In this document: positions 13,353 through 24,874 of the stretch, in pieces
Layout: every line of letters begins with the position of its first letter
Position numbering within the stretch: the stretch's first letter is position 1
DNA from: Epiperipatus broadwayi
Lineage: Eukaryota > Onychophora > Udeonychophora > Euonychophora > Peripatidae
Length of the DNA: 64,000 bases
Reading direction: 5' to 3'
Assembly: GCA_028023455.1 (NCBI GenBank)
Contig: JAQFVV010006352.1
Span: 1,508,204-1,572,203, forward strand
Notes under the pieces: generated by a model
What the model was told of the DNA's origin: nothing
Database searches by the model: none
The model's input: the letters and a program-made list of their open reading frames with translations, nothing else
Translations under genes and position numbers: made by a program

Positions 13353-14935
13353 GACATTTTTGGAGTTAATATTTTGTTTAAGATTGTTGGGAATGTATTT
13401 AATAATACATAAAGAAAAGAGAGATAAATACATTATATGAAAAATATGTTAGGAATAATGTTAATAACAAGATTGTCTAAAAGTATATATGTGCATTTAT
13501 TTGTTAATAAAAATTTAAAAAAATAGATTTGTACCTTAAACTTTTTTTTATATACATATTTTAAAATAGTTTTATTTTTAAGATTATCTATATTATTTTA
13601 TTTATATTAATGTCAACAATACAATGCTAAAATGTTGGGGGGGGGGTAATAATCATCATCTAATAAGTGCTTATATTTAACAATTAATAATTAAAGTTTG
13701 GGGAATGTACAACTCGTGAAATTCAAGATTTTAAAAATGTTATGAAAATGGCTTACATAATACAGAAATGTGTGCAAAGATTGTAAACATGTTCATTATT
13801 ACTCTATCTATAAATCAATATAGACTAGAAAAAAATTGTTTTTACTTTGTTTTTATCATTTGAAAGAATGAACTTTTCCATTTATACTTGACATGATAGT
13901 AAAAAAGCCTGACTAGATAAGCCAGCTGTCTAAGGTTTTACTCTCTTTGCTGTTAATCTGACAAGTTACATCCATTGAAAGATCATTAACACAAGCATGC
14001 GTAGGTGAAAGAAGAATCATATTAAACAACTATCTATCCTCCCCCTGGAAAAAGAAATCAACAAAAAAAGCATTTTCAAAAATTGATTAATCTTATTAGT
14101 TTATCCTCTCATCATTTACAGAGGTGCTGTTTTAAAGTTATCTGAAATTATTCTAAATCCATATGTTCTACCAAACAAGACTTTACTAGCGATCTTAATA
14201 ATTCTTGTCCAAGCATCAAGATTAAAACAGAAACTTTTAAAACTATCTTTGTGTTCAATTAATAAAAAAATATATAAGATAAGGTTGATTGATTATAAAT
14301 ATGATTTAAACTGATACTTATATATACTTATATTTTTTGCTGTACAATTTTTTATCTCTTTAGTATCTCTCCATGAAAAGACTGAATTAAAATAACAGGT
14401 ACTTATAATATAATGTAAATATAATATGTAAAATTCCTACTAGTATTTGTATCAAGGTGAAGACTGCTTAAATTGTTAAAAAAATTATTAGTAGTACCCA
14501 TGTATGTATTTCAATTGTGTGTAACTTAAGATTATTCATTGATCATGAAATACATTCAATAGATAAATTTGTTTCATAGTATTTTTATAGGAGTAATAAT
14601 AATATATCTATTTGTGTGATCATAAAGATTTAAAGAATCATTTCAAATGCTTATTATGAAGAAACATTTATTACAGACACTGTAATATTATTTATAAAAT
14701 CCATATTAAAAGTTTATGAAGTTAAATATCATATAGATATAGCAGTTCTTTTGTTGTATTTAAATGCTTGTCATTAAATAAAAGAAACTGTATCAAAATG
14801 TAATTCATAAAGGAAAATGTAGTTTAAATGAACATGCACATATATTATGGTTTGAAGAGAATTGTTTTTATTGAGTTGAAGAGTTAGTTTGATTCTCCCC
14901 AAAAAATGGATTTCTGATTTTGAATTACTTGAGGA
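13352..14935. other. AT-rich DNA, nothing recognised
   Basis: Contains a run of 10 G near 13637 and a slightly more complex stretch at 13900-14230, whose translations match nothing I know. Confidence 0.4.
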
Positions 14936-15034
14936 GGAGAAGGAAGAGGAGCAGTAATAGTAGTAGCAGTAGTAGCAGTAGTGGTAGCAGTAAGCAGTAG
15001 CAGCAGCAGGAGTGGCAATAGTAGTAGTAGTAGC

Positions 15035-15096
<62 letters not shown>

Positions 15097-15128
15097 AGTA
15101 GCAGAAGCAGCAGCAATAGTAATAGTAT
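14936..15128. repeat. (AGT)n/(AGC)n trinucleotide tract
   Basis: Mixed AGT, AGC and AGG units. It creates Thr/Tyr- or Leu-rich open frames on the minus strand that are artefacts of the repeat. Confidence 0.95.
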
Positions 15129-15589
15129 GCATTATTTAAGCTACATAACACAGATGGTCTTCATCTTAGATATAAAATTCATTTTAAGTAAATATATTAA
15201 TAATAAAATGTTATTCAATACAAAATCCATAAATCAATGGAAAGACCTACATGATGTAAGTTATTATTGCTTTTATTATTTTTATTTTATTGTTGTCATT
15301 CTCAGATATATCATAAATAAAATATGAACCAATTATTTTATTTAAAGATTGACTTCATTTACTTTTTTTTTTTTAAAAAAACTACATCACTTATCTACAC
15401 TTGGGGGTCATAATATAATGCTTGATTTTTTAATTTAGTTATTTTATCCTGAGAATATGGAAACACTATTTTATTACTTGTTTAAACTTTAATGAAGATC
15501 TATATTACTGAATATTAGATGATTAAGATATTAAAATAAATTATTTACATTTATTTATTTTCAAAAATATAGTCAAGTATAAAAATTGG

Positions 15590-15800
15590 TTATCTTAATA
15601 TAAGCTGAACTTTGATTGTGGAGATGATAATTTGGACCAACTGAAAAGTGCTGATTTAGCATGAAATACATATATTAGTGATTATTTTTCTTTTTGACAT
15701 GTGGATGATCAAAGATATCAGTGGTATGAGATGGCACAGATGATTGAGGGTCATGTGACCCCCTATATATTACATATAGAAGTGCAGGTATGAAAAAAGT
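15590..15800 (+). repeat. tRNA-like dispersed repeat, copy
   Basis: Runs TATCTTAATATAAGCTGAAC, GGACCAACTGAAAAGTGCTG, GACATGTGGATGATCA and so on, in the same order as the copy at 55370-55560. The B-box end (near 15770) is worn. Confidence 0.6.
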
Positions 15801-16359
15801 CTGTATTGTAGAAAAAAATTCATATTTCAAAATCCAGATTAAATTAAATATATCCTTTGTTTCTGAAGTATATTTAAGAAGTAATTTTAAGTCTCATTAT
15901 TATATTTTAATGTCACGTTTAGAAATTAAAAATTTATAATTTAGAGAAATAGTAAACATGGATGTATTCCTTTTCATTATTATTGGAGTTTTAACTTATT
16001 CAATTGAGTGATATTATTTTAAGTGCTAGTCTATTTATCATAATATTTATCATTACAATTGGATGTATAAAATAATTTTTTAAAAATTTCTTCATTTATT
16101 AATTGTCTGAATTAAAAACCTCTTCTCTGAGAGTTGCAATTTGATGCATAAAACTTATAGGGTTTTATTTAAAAAATCTTCTCACATCTAGTCAGCTTTT
16201 TCTCATCCTATCTGTTTCAATTTGCCATCCAATATGGGTCTTATTAAGTAAGAAAGGCCTCTCTCTTTCTCTCCTTTATGTACAATTACAACATATATAT
16301 ATATATATAAAATACATATTTTGCGGGTTCATCCATGTTAAAAACTTTTAATATAAATA

Positions 16360-16400
16360 TACTGACATTTTGACTTGTTCACACAAGTCATCCACAAAGT
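16360..16400 (-). ncRNA. Hammerhead-ribozyme-like motif, left PLE arm (candidate)
   Basis: The minus strand reads GTGGATGACTTGTGTG, then AACAAGTC, then AAAATGTC. A 6-bp helix GACTTG/CAAGTC is followed by AAAA (GAAA in the other arm) and a GTC that would be the cleavage triplet. Hammerhead ribozymes are known in PLE termini. The CUGAUGA box is degenerate, so activity is doubtful. Confidence 0.3.
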
Positions 16401-16503
16401 TATAAAAGGTAGAAAGACGGTTGTAGAGGTGCTACAATCATTGATTTGAATAAAACACTAAAATTCCACCAATAGCAAAAATGTTAAATTTAGGAATGTT
16501 TTT

Positions 16504-16850
16504 TTATAAAAAATCTTTCCAAATAGGAGGATGTTTGGAAGTATCATCTTGCTTATTGATACAATCTGGCCTTTTAAGTATCTCAATGGCTTCTCTAATT
16601 TTGCACTGGTAGAGATTATCACATCTGGATATGATCCTGGTACTAGAAAAATCAATTTTATGACCTGAATCTATAGTATGGAGTGAGAGTGCTGATGATG
16701 ATGAGTGTTGTTTAACTGCATTAGCATGCTCATCTCTCCTAACACTGATGTGATGATTACTCATACCTATGTAAGAAGTTTTACAATTTTTACATGAGAT
16801 TTGATAGACACCATGAGATTCAAGAGGGATTGAATCCTTAGGCTTGGTTA
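16504..16850 (-). pseudogene. PLE GIY-YIG endonuclease domain, left arm
   Basis: C-terminal endonuclease part of the PLE protein, which nicks target DNA for target-primed reverse transcription. Reading minus-strand codons gives GVYQISCKNCKTSYIG: the two GIY and YIG strands with a Cys pair between them, as in PLE-type GIY-YIG domains. Then come SVRRDEH with the conserved Arg, SGHKIDF, and REAIEILKRP. It ends around 16504 after WKDFL. It is cut off from the reverse transcriptase by indels near 17025 and by an in-frame TGA near 16908 that the right arm also has. Confidence 0.8.
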
Positions 16851-17025
16851 TTATATTGCTGATCTTTTGATGAGCAGAAAATGTTGTATCTATATTATAG
16901 CATTTTCATATACGTCCGATACTGTCTGTAGTTCCTTTTACATATGGAACACAAATCCTAATAGCTGATTTATCATCTTTTTGTTTCCTATTTTGTCTAT
17001 TTTGGGCTTGAAATAAGGCTTTTTT

Positions 17026-18420
17026 TTATATAAATTTGTAATTATAACTATTTGCTAATAAAACACTATTAATATGATTTATTTCTTCTTTCAGATGTGT
17101 CTCATCTGAAAGGTTAATTGCTCTATTTAAAAGAGTTTTGGCTACAGAAACTATCTGAGTTGGGTGATGATGAGAATGGAAATGTAAATACCTGTCTGTG
17201 TGTGTATCCTTTCTGTAAATAGAAAAAGATAAACTATTTGGTGTTCTGGTGACTTGAACATCAAGAAAAGGGAGTTTTCCATCAGACTCTGTCTCCATTG
17301 TAAATTTAATATGAGGATGCATATTATTTAAATGTAAAAAAAAATCATCTAATTTATTTTTTCTATGTTGCCATATGACAAAAATGCCATCTATGCATCT
17401 GAGCCAAATGAGAGGTTTTAAAGATGATGATTCTAAAGCATGAGTTTCTATATATTCCATGAATAAATCAGCTATTACTCCTGAGATAGGTGAGCCCATA
17501 GGAGTACCAAAAACTTGTCTGTAATGCTGTCCATTGTATACAAAATATGTATTTAAGAGACAATGTTTAATCAAAGCAATAATATGGTCTGGTAAATTGC
17601 AACGTTGTGAGATTATATTTAAAGCTTCATCAATTGGAATGTTTGTAAACAAAGACACGACATCAAAACTGACCAGAATGTCATTAGCATTAATTTTTAA
17701 ACTTTTTAAAACAGAAATAAAATGAAGAGAGTTTTTAATATATGATTTAATAGATGGGATTGTAGGTTTAATGAAATCCGATAAGTATCTAGCTAAAATA
17801 TGAGTTGGAGAACCTATTGCACTTACTATTGGACGAAGGGGGGTATCTGGTTTGTGAATTTTTGGAAGTCCATAAAATTTTAGACAGACACAAGATTTTT
17901 CACGAGGGATTATTTTATTTTTTGTCTCTGTTTCAATAGGTGATTTATTAATAATAGCTTTTGTTGTTTTTTCCAAATATGTAGTATGATCTCTTTTTGA
18001 TAGTTTATAAGTTTTATCATTAAGCAGATCTAAAATTTTATTATGGTAAATGTCACGATCCATTACAACTGTGGCATTACCTTTATCAGCTGGAAGTACA
18101 ACAATTGATTTGTCCGATTTTATATTATTTAATGCTTGTCTTTCTTTCTTTGAAATATTATTTTTAGGAAGCTTAGCTTTTTTTAAAATATTACAAATCT
18201 CAGCTCTAGCCAAATCAGCCGATGGAGAATCAATTTTATCGAGAGCTGATTCAACATTACAAACAATTTTCTCAAAAGGTATCCGGGAAGGTGTTAAAGC
18301 AAAATTGAAACCTTTTTTTAAAACTGAAATTTCATCTGTAGAGAGGGCTTTCTTAGATAAATTATAAATGGTTTTTTGATTTGGATACGTAATGTTTGGG
18401 GATTGTGTTCTAATTAGCAT
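17026..18420 (-). pseudogene. PLE reverse transcriptase, left arm: open frame, catalytic Asp lost
   Basis: PLE reverse transcriptase, related to telomerase RT. The frame is open for about 464 residues from the ATG at 18420. It stays open upstream to near the palindrome centre (reading ...WTSFDRIASFRSFKD), so the real N-terminus is missing. Motifs seen: KFYGLPKIHK (~183-192), motif A LVSFDVVSLFTNIP with catalytic Asp ~255, and motif B GTPMGSPIS (~307-315). Motif C reads RCIDGIFVIW where the right arm has RYIDDTFVIW, so the second catalytic Asp is Gly and the preceding Tyr is Cys. The frame ends at YNYKFI because of a small insertion relative to the right arm. Enzymatic activity is very unlikely despite the intact frame. 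Confidence 0.88.
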
Positions 18421-18599
18421 TTGCAATTTTTTCTTTTGCTTTGCTGTTACGAATTCTGAATCTTTAAACGATCTAAAACTTGCAATACGATCAAAACTAG
18501 TCCACAGTACATTTATGTTTATTCCTTAGTAATAAAATACATCCTTTACTGTGGACTAGTTTTGATCGTATTGCAAGTTTTAGATCGTTTAAAGATTCG

Positions 18600-20052
18600 G
18601 AATTTGTAACAGCAAAGCAAAAGAAAAAATTGCAAATGCTAATTAAAACCCAATCCCCAAACATTATGTATCCAAATCAAAAAAAACGTTCATAATTTAT
18701 CTAAGAAAGCCCTCTCTACAGATAAAATTTCGGTTTTAGAAAAAGGTTTCAATTTTGCTTTAACACCTTCCTGGATACCTTTTGAGAAAATTGTTTGTAA
18801 TGTTGAGTCAGCTCTCGATAAAATTGATTCTCCATCGGCTGATTTGGCTAGAGCTGAGATTTGTAATATTTTAAAAAAAGCTAAGCTTCCTAAAAATAAT
18901 ATTTCAAAGAAAGTCAAGCATTAAATAATATAAAATCAGACAAATCAATTGTTGTACTTCCAGCTGATAAAGGTAATGCCACAATTGTAATGGATCGTGA
19001 CATTTACCATAATAAAATTTTAGATCTGCTTAATGATAAAACTTATAAACTATCAAAAAGAGATCATACTACGTATTTGGAAAAAAAAAAAAAAGCTATT
19101 ATTAATAAATCACCTATTGAAACAGAGATAAAAAATAAAATAATCCCTCGTGAAAAATCTTGTGTCTGTCCAAAATTTTATGGACTTCCAAAAATTCACA
19201 AACCAGATACCCCCATTCGTCCAATAGTAAGTGCAATAGGTTCTCCAACTCATATTTTAGCTAGATACTTATCGGATTTCATTAAACCTACAATCCCATC
19301 TATTAAATCATATATTAAAAACTCTCTTCATTTTATTTCTGTTTTAAAAAGTTTAAAAATTAATGCTAATGACATTCTGGTCAGTTTTGATGTCGTGTCT
19401 TTGTTTACAAACATTCCAATTGATGAAGCTTTAAATATAATCTCACAACGTTGCAATTTATCAGACCATATTATTGCTTTGATTAAACATTGTCTCTTAA
19501 ATACATATTTTGTATACAATGGACAACATTACTGACAAGTTTTTGGTTCTCCTATGGGCTCACCTATCTCAGGAGTAATAGCTGATTTATTCATGGAATA
19601 TATAGAAACTCGTGCTTTAGAATCATCATCTTTAAAACCTCTCATTTGGCTCAGATACATAGATGACACTTTTGTTATATGGCAACATGGAAAAAATAAA
19701 TTAGATGATTTTTTTCTTACATTTAAATAATATGCATCCTCATATTAAATTTATAATGGAGACAGAGTCTGATGGAAAACTCCCTTTTCTTGATGTTCTA
19801 GTCACCAGAACACCAAATAGTTTATCTTTTTCTATTTACAGAAAGGATACACACACAGACAGATATTTACATTTACATTCTCATCATCACCCAACTCAGA
19901 TAGTTTCTGTAGCCAAAACTCTTTTAAATAGAGCAATTAACCTTTCAGATGAGACACATCTGAAAGAAGAAATAAATCATATTAATAGTGTTTTATTAGC
20001 AAATAGTTATAATTACAAATTTATAAAAAAGCCTTATTTCAAGCCAAAATAG
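18600..20052 (+). pseudogene. PLE reverse transcriptase, right arm: catalytic motif kept, frame broken
   Basis: Mirror copy of the left arm. The frame is interrupted by a small deletion near 18915, a TGA replacing the Arg codon at about 19533 (after YNGQHY), and a frameshift near 19715. The readable pieces are 18990-19535 (KFYGLPKIHK, motif A SFDVVSLFTNIP), about 19536-19715 (motif B GSPMGSPISG, motif C RYIDDTFVIW) and 19705-20052 (thumb region with FSIYRKDTHTDRYLH). The intact Asp-Asp pair here shows the parent encoded a normal catalytic site. Confidence 0.88.
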
Positions 20053-20217
20053 ACAAAATAGGAAACAAAAAGATGATAAATCAGCTATTAGGATTTGTGT
20101 TCCATATGTAAAAGGAACTACAGACAGTATCGGATGTATATGAAAATGCTATAATATAATACAGCATTTTCTACTCATCAAAAGATCAGCAATATAATAA
20201 CCAAACCTAAAGATTCA

Positions 20218-20556
20218 ATCGCTCTTGAATCTCATGGTGTCTATCAAATCTCATGTAAAAATTGTAAAACTTCTTACATAGGTATGAGTAATCATCACAT
20301 CAGTGTTAGGAGAGATGAGCATGCTAATGCAGTAAAACAACACTCATCATCATCAGCACTCTCACTCCATACTATAGATTCAGGTCATAAAATTGATTTT
20401 TCTAGTACCAGGATCATATCCAGATGTGATAATCTCTACCAGTGCAAAATTAGAGAAGCCATTGAGATACTTAAAAGGCCAAATTGTATCAATAAGCGAG
20501 ATGATACTTGCAAACTTCCTCGTATTTGGAAAGATTTTTTTAAAAAACATTCCTAA
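20218..20556 (+). pseudogene. PLE GIY-YIG endonuclease domain, right arm
   Basis: Same domain as in the left arm: ESHGVYQISCKNC, TSYIG, then the open piece from 20284 with VRRDEHANAVK and SGHKIDFSSTR. The domain ends with WKDFFKKHS at 20556. It is separated from the RT by a stop after FKPK (20052) and the TGA near 20139 shared with the other arm. Confidence 0.8.
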
Positions 20557-20647
20557 ATTTAACATTTTTGCTATTGGTGGCATTTTAGCATTTTATTCAA
20601 ATCAGTGATTGTAGCGCCCCTACAACTGTCTTTCTACCTTTTATAAC

Positions 20648-20690
20648 TCTGTGGATGACTTGTGTGACCAAGTCGAAATGTCAGTATATT
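20648..20690 (+). ncRNA. Hammerhead-ribozyme-like motif, right PLE arm (candidate)
   Basis: CTGTGGATGACTTGTGTGAC, then CAAGTCGAAATGTCAGTATA. Helix II-like GACTTG/CAAGTC is followed by GAAA and GTC. ACT before the core can pair with AGT after it, as helix I. The seven-nt CUGAUGA core is not intact (CUGUGGAU). It lies about 90 nt past the endonuclease frame, where PLE terminal ribozymes have been described. Confidence 0.38.
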
Positions 20691-20814
20691 TATATTAAAA
20701 GTTTTTAACATGGATGAACCCGCAAAATATGTATTTTATAAATTTAACCCGTGCAAATCTTCGTTTTAACATATATATATATATATATATGATAACAATA
20801 AAAATAATACAATG

Positions 20815-20916
20815 GTAATTAATTATTATATACAGTCTTTCAATCTGCTGAAGTACTTTTAGTTAATTCCTTAAACCTGCCTCAGCTGCCATTAACTGTA
20901 TATAATAATTAATTAC
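20815..20916. repeat. Perfect 22-bp inverted repeat (hairpin)
   Basis: GTAATTAATTATTATATACAGT and its exact complement enclose 58 nt. No open frame. It could be a tiny MITE or a hairpin remnant next to the PLE palindrome. Confidence 0.85.
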
Positions 20917-20929
20917 TGTTATATTTATT

Positions 20930-21840
20930 ATGTTTATTATTATTACAATAGTTTTTTTAAATTAATGGGCATTTTATTTGTATTACATATATATAGGCAA
21001 AATTATATGAATTTATAAAAAAAATAATAGTATTACCTTTAAACTGTCTAGGAAAGAAACTATTTAGCAAATAATTATCCATACAACAAATATGTATACA
21101 TATGTGTCCATGAATTAAAAGAAAATTTGTTGTCACCAGTAAAGAAACATAGCATGAGTTTTATATCTATCATGTTCCTAACATTGGAATATTTAACCAA
21201 AATACATTAAACAAGTATTTATAAAATTACATGAAAATTATATTAAAAATAACTTTGAAAAAAATATTTCATTTTTACTTTAAACTTAAATAAGGATGAA
21301 AGTTATTTGTCTACTATTAAAAAAAGTTTCCTCAAATCTTCAGTAGATCTATGATAATTTACAAGTATACTAATACACACAAGAAATAAAAATGTTGAAA
21401 TCCAATAAAGATTTATGGAAAAAAATAAAATATGGCTTCATTTCATACAAAGAGTGTCTCAGAGGAATTTTTTGTTGAAAGCTTGTTTATAAACATATTT
21501 TCTGAATAATGCTGCTAAACAGAGAGAATTTGCTTGATATTTAAGTTATATTGATTACATTTGCCTTATGTTCATGAGCCTGCAATTTTAAGGTCAATCA
21601 ATAACTAAACTGTTGAACTACTTTAGTGTTTCTTACTATGTATGTGTATACAGAGAAATAAAAAGTGTGTTTCATTGAAAAAGAAGTTGAGTTTTTTGTC
21701 CAAACTGCCTACAGTGTCAGCTCTAAATCAATTCATAATATGTTATGTGGTGACATAGTTTAACTATTCTCATAAAAATTTTAAAGTGCTAACATGTCTG
21801 GATTAGTTATGATACAAAATATGACAGTGTGTTTTGCACC
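20930..21840. other. AT-rich DNA, nothing recognised
   Basis: The stretch 21440-21780 is less AT-rich and may be further mariner relic, but I cannot align it to a family. Confidence 0.35.
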
Positions 21841-21849
21841 TGTGTAGAT

Positions 21850-22010
21850 TATTTTCGATCTCTCTCTGCCATCAGGAAATGTTTGCAAACCACTTGAAAA
21901 AATTATTGCAACTGATAGCCTCACTGTCATATACAGTTTGAATCACTTCAAATGTTTCTGTAGCAGTTTTCTTTTCAATTTGAAAAGTATTAATGCTGGA
22001 GTATTGTTCT
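21850..22010 (-). pseudogene. mariner-type transposase, N-terminal HTH remnant
   Basis: Minus-strand codons give QYSSINTFQIEKKTATETFE, then VIQTVYDSEAISCNNFFKWF, then after a +1 shift FPDGRE. This follows the pattern of the first helix-turn-helix of mariner transposases (IKFCFKLGKTATETYEML..YGDEALSR..VFEWHKRFKEGRE). The DNA-binding half is recognisable; the second HTH and the DDD catalytic region are not. A stop and a frameshift within 60 residues show it is dead. No TIRs identified. Confidence 0.65.
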
Positions 22011-22187
22011 ATAAAAAATTAAGATATGAAATAGATTGTCACATTTCATGTCTTCACTTATTATCCAGACATGCTAGTGACAAAGTTTTTGTGATTGTCA
22101 CTATGTAATATGTGTTATTATTAAGAGATGGTATTGCATGTAATTAAAACAGAGAAGTATTCACCTGTCACATTTTCACTAGGACAA

Positions 22188-22222
22188 ATTATATTTTTAA
22201 TGTCTGACATTAAAAATTATAT
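22188..22222. repeat. Short hairpin
   Basis: TATTTTTAATGTC and GACATTAAAAATTATA form an almost continuous palindrome with a tiny loop. Too short to assign. Confidence 0.6.
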
Positions 22223-22696
22223 TCTATGAGAGATAAAAAATTGAAAGATTATCACATGAAAATCTATAAGAAATTCAAGTATCTGAAATGTTATAGTTGC
22301 ATCACAATCTTTTGATCTTCAGCTGCAGCATCTCTCACTTTGCCATTGCACTAAAACACATGAGGCATTTATAGAAATGATTCTGTTCTATTTTCTTAAA
22401 GTCATTTTTCAAATCTGTGTGTACATAAGAAAATTGATTACTTGATGATAACTCATCTCATTATTTTATGATATATTATTTTATGATATATAATAATTAC
22501 TATCTTAATTGACTGCCAACATTAAGCCTGGGAGTACTATTTTAAATAAATATGTTATTACTTATATGAGTGTTACTCAATATAGATATAATTACTGTTT
22601 AAATATTGCATAATTGTCAAACAATAATTGAATAATCTTAAATGTAAGACAGATTTTTTACTTCTCTGAATAATTATTTAACTTTTCAGTAATTAC

Positions 22697-22698
<2 letters not shown>

Positions 22699-22753
<55 letters not shown>
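22699..22753. repeat. (AT)n microsatellite
   Basis: AT units broken by one TT near 22720, directly preceding a tRNA-like dispersed repeat. Confidence 0.97.
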
Positions 22754-22754
<1 letters not shown>

Positions 22755-22755
<1 letters not shown>

Positions 22756-22935
22756 GACTTGAACTAAGATGAAATCCCTGCAGCTTTCCAATCCATCTTA
22801 TTCAACCAATACATATGACCACATACATGTTAAAAAAGTTAAATATTCTCCAATAAACATATTTTATGCTGAACCAGCACCTCTCTTATCAATTGGTCCA
22901 GATCTGGACCAAATGATGGCCAAATCTTACACTTT
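22755..22935 (-). repeat. tRNA-like dispersed repeat, copy
   Basis: Starts GGGACTTGAACTAAGATGAA (B-box complement), then CCAATCCATCTTATTC, ACATATGACCACATACATG and GCTGAACCAGCACC. These are the same blocks in the same order as the copies at 54440 and 54900. A 63-codon open frame over it is incidental. Confidence 0.65.
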
Positions 22936-23146
22936 CTTTAAGATTAAGTGCGGAATATAAATATAAGTAATCGCAACCCAGATAAAGTCTAACCGTGAAT
23001 TACCATTATTTTCGCTTTAAATGTTTGAGTCTAATGTTGTACATTATAGTTGTTTAGTCAGTAAATTACAATTATTTAAAACATTTTTATAGTTTGCATT
23101 CAATAGTTTACATTGAAAATCTTTATAAAGTTTATTTGTTATTAAA

Positions 23147-23260
23147 ATGAGAACGCCTAACCCTAATGCAAAGTTGTTGAGGCTATTTAAAGGAAATACA
23201 AAATTGACGGTGTTTATTATTGGTATGGCTAATTATTTACTTAATAGTGCTTTATAATTA
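23147..23260 (+). other. Possible first coding exon (weak)
   Basis: A 37-codon frame starting ATG AGA ACG CCT AAC reads MRTPNPNAKLLRLFKG, then NTKLTVFIIG. That is a basic head followed by the start of a hydrophobic segment, like a type II membrane protein. A possible splice donor GTATGG follows at 23223. The 5' side (22940-23030) is less AT-rich and holds AATATAAATATAAG. Nothing downstream confirms a gene. I do not recognise the protein. Confidence 0.15.
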
Positions 23261-24870
23261 TATATTACATATTATTTATATATTAGGTGTGTATGAAAAT
23301 TGAAATGTAAATTCAATATTGATTGAATTTATTGTGTAAAAATGTATCTTTACTTTTATTAAATTGAAAAATATAAAATTAAACAAACTCCTAAATGCTT
23401 TGATTTTTCTAATATATTTAAATAAATTATATTGACATTCATTTTCATTTGAATTTACAAATAAAAAAAATGCAAGTTCCTGACATTCATTGACATTTCA
23501 GCATTGCCAGAAGATATATTTTACACGAAGATTTATATTAAAAAAACTGAAATATTTTCAGCCAAGATTTTTGATAAAGCATTGTAAATCTAGATAGAAA
23601 TTAACATAAAGAATCAAAGACATGCCCTCAGTAAACTTATTTTTTCCTAATTAATTATTACAATTATACACTCGCATAAACATCGACACGTATTGTATAT
23701 ATATATATATATTAATAGAAGTACATAGTATATATTTAGATCTATTTATTATTTAATATATTTTATTAAAAAATAAATATAACATTAAATGCATAGTTTA
23801 ACTATGTAATATTTACCAAATAATAATACTTGGAATTATTTTAAATTTATTATTTTGTATTGCCAATAATATTTTTTGCTAAGTCATTTGTTAAAGCTTT
23901 GTAAACCTAGACAGAATAGAACATGCAATATTAAGTTATTGTAAAAGTATTGCATAAACACAAACATATATATAAATTGAGTTAAAGAGAACAGATGGAC
24001 CAATTTTTTTTTAAAAAAAAAAAAGTTTTATCTTGTGCTTTGTATTGAGAGTATTTCATTTATTTAATAGATCATTATTGGAGTATTAATCTCAAAGTAT
24101 TATATAATATTAACTGCTAGGAAGTTTATATTATTAAATGCTTTTAATTAAGTAAGAATATCTGTTTTTTGATTTGTTTGTTCGTAAACTTTTATAATCA
24201 CTTTTATTACTTAAGTTAAAAATAAAATTGAAAATTTAAATAGATTTAAATTCAACCGAATTAGTTCAAATTTAGTACATAAAAAAGAAATACCTCACAA
24301 ATCAATATGGAATTTAATATTTTAAGTAGGTGATCTAGTTTTTTATATCAGAACCAGTGGATGAGGAAATTATAAATATTTTTCTATTACATTTGCAATT
24401 CATTTTAGAACTTTAATATATTATAAGTAAGGCTCATGAGAGGGTGGTATAGAGATGTTTTTTTTGGTTTCAATTTAAAAATATAAAAATATTTTTGAAA
24501 TTGAGATTTAATAGATTTAAATTCAATATAATTTGTTGAAATTCTGTACATTTATTTTAAATCACTACCAAAGTGATAAAGCACTATAATATTCTTGTAA
24601 GTGGCCTAGTTTCTAAGATATAAAACCTGGATGAGATAACTTTGAATATTTTGAAATTTAAAAATTATTCTTAGAAGTTCAATAAGTTTTAAGTAATACA
24701 TGTGGTTTTCTTGATTTCAATTGTGAGATTCATTAAGTTAGAATAAAAGAAAGTTAGTTTAGAATATAGTTATCTTACACATTTTAAAAAAAACAAAAAA
24801 AGTCAAATACATTTCAACAAAAGAATGTCTTTGTATGCACCCATATTAAATATGATATAAATATTAAAAG
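23261..24870. other. AT-rich DNA, nothing recognised
   Basis: No protein-like translation seen. A short (TA)n tract is at 23697-23712. Confidence 0.4.
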
Positions 24871-24874
24871 CCTA

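Larger units (their letters stand above)
16307..20740. mobile_element. Head-to-head palindrome of two Penelope-like elements
   Basis: Left arm 16307-18507 is the reverse complement of right arm 18549-20740, with a 41-nt spacer centred near 18528. Each arm is one 5'-truncated PLE: a reverse transcriptase, then a GIY-YIG endonuclease, then a short 3' tail. The 5' ends face each other. Both outer ends abut (AT)n tracts (16291-16308; 20771-20790). The arms are nearly identical in sequence but carry different inactivating lesions, and they share one in-frame TGA before the endonuclease. So the parent copy was already damaged, or that codon is read through. PLEs commonly occur as inverted or tandem partial copies. 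Confidence 0.92.

Noticed and set aside
18690-18917. Minus-strand frame in the right PLE arm (and 18050-18367 plus, 17534-17725, 19328-19519)
   Set aside because: Antisense shadows of the RT coding sequence; they occur in mirrored pairs because the arms are mirrored.
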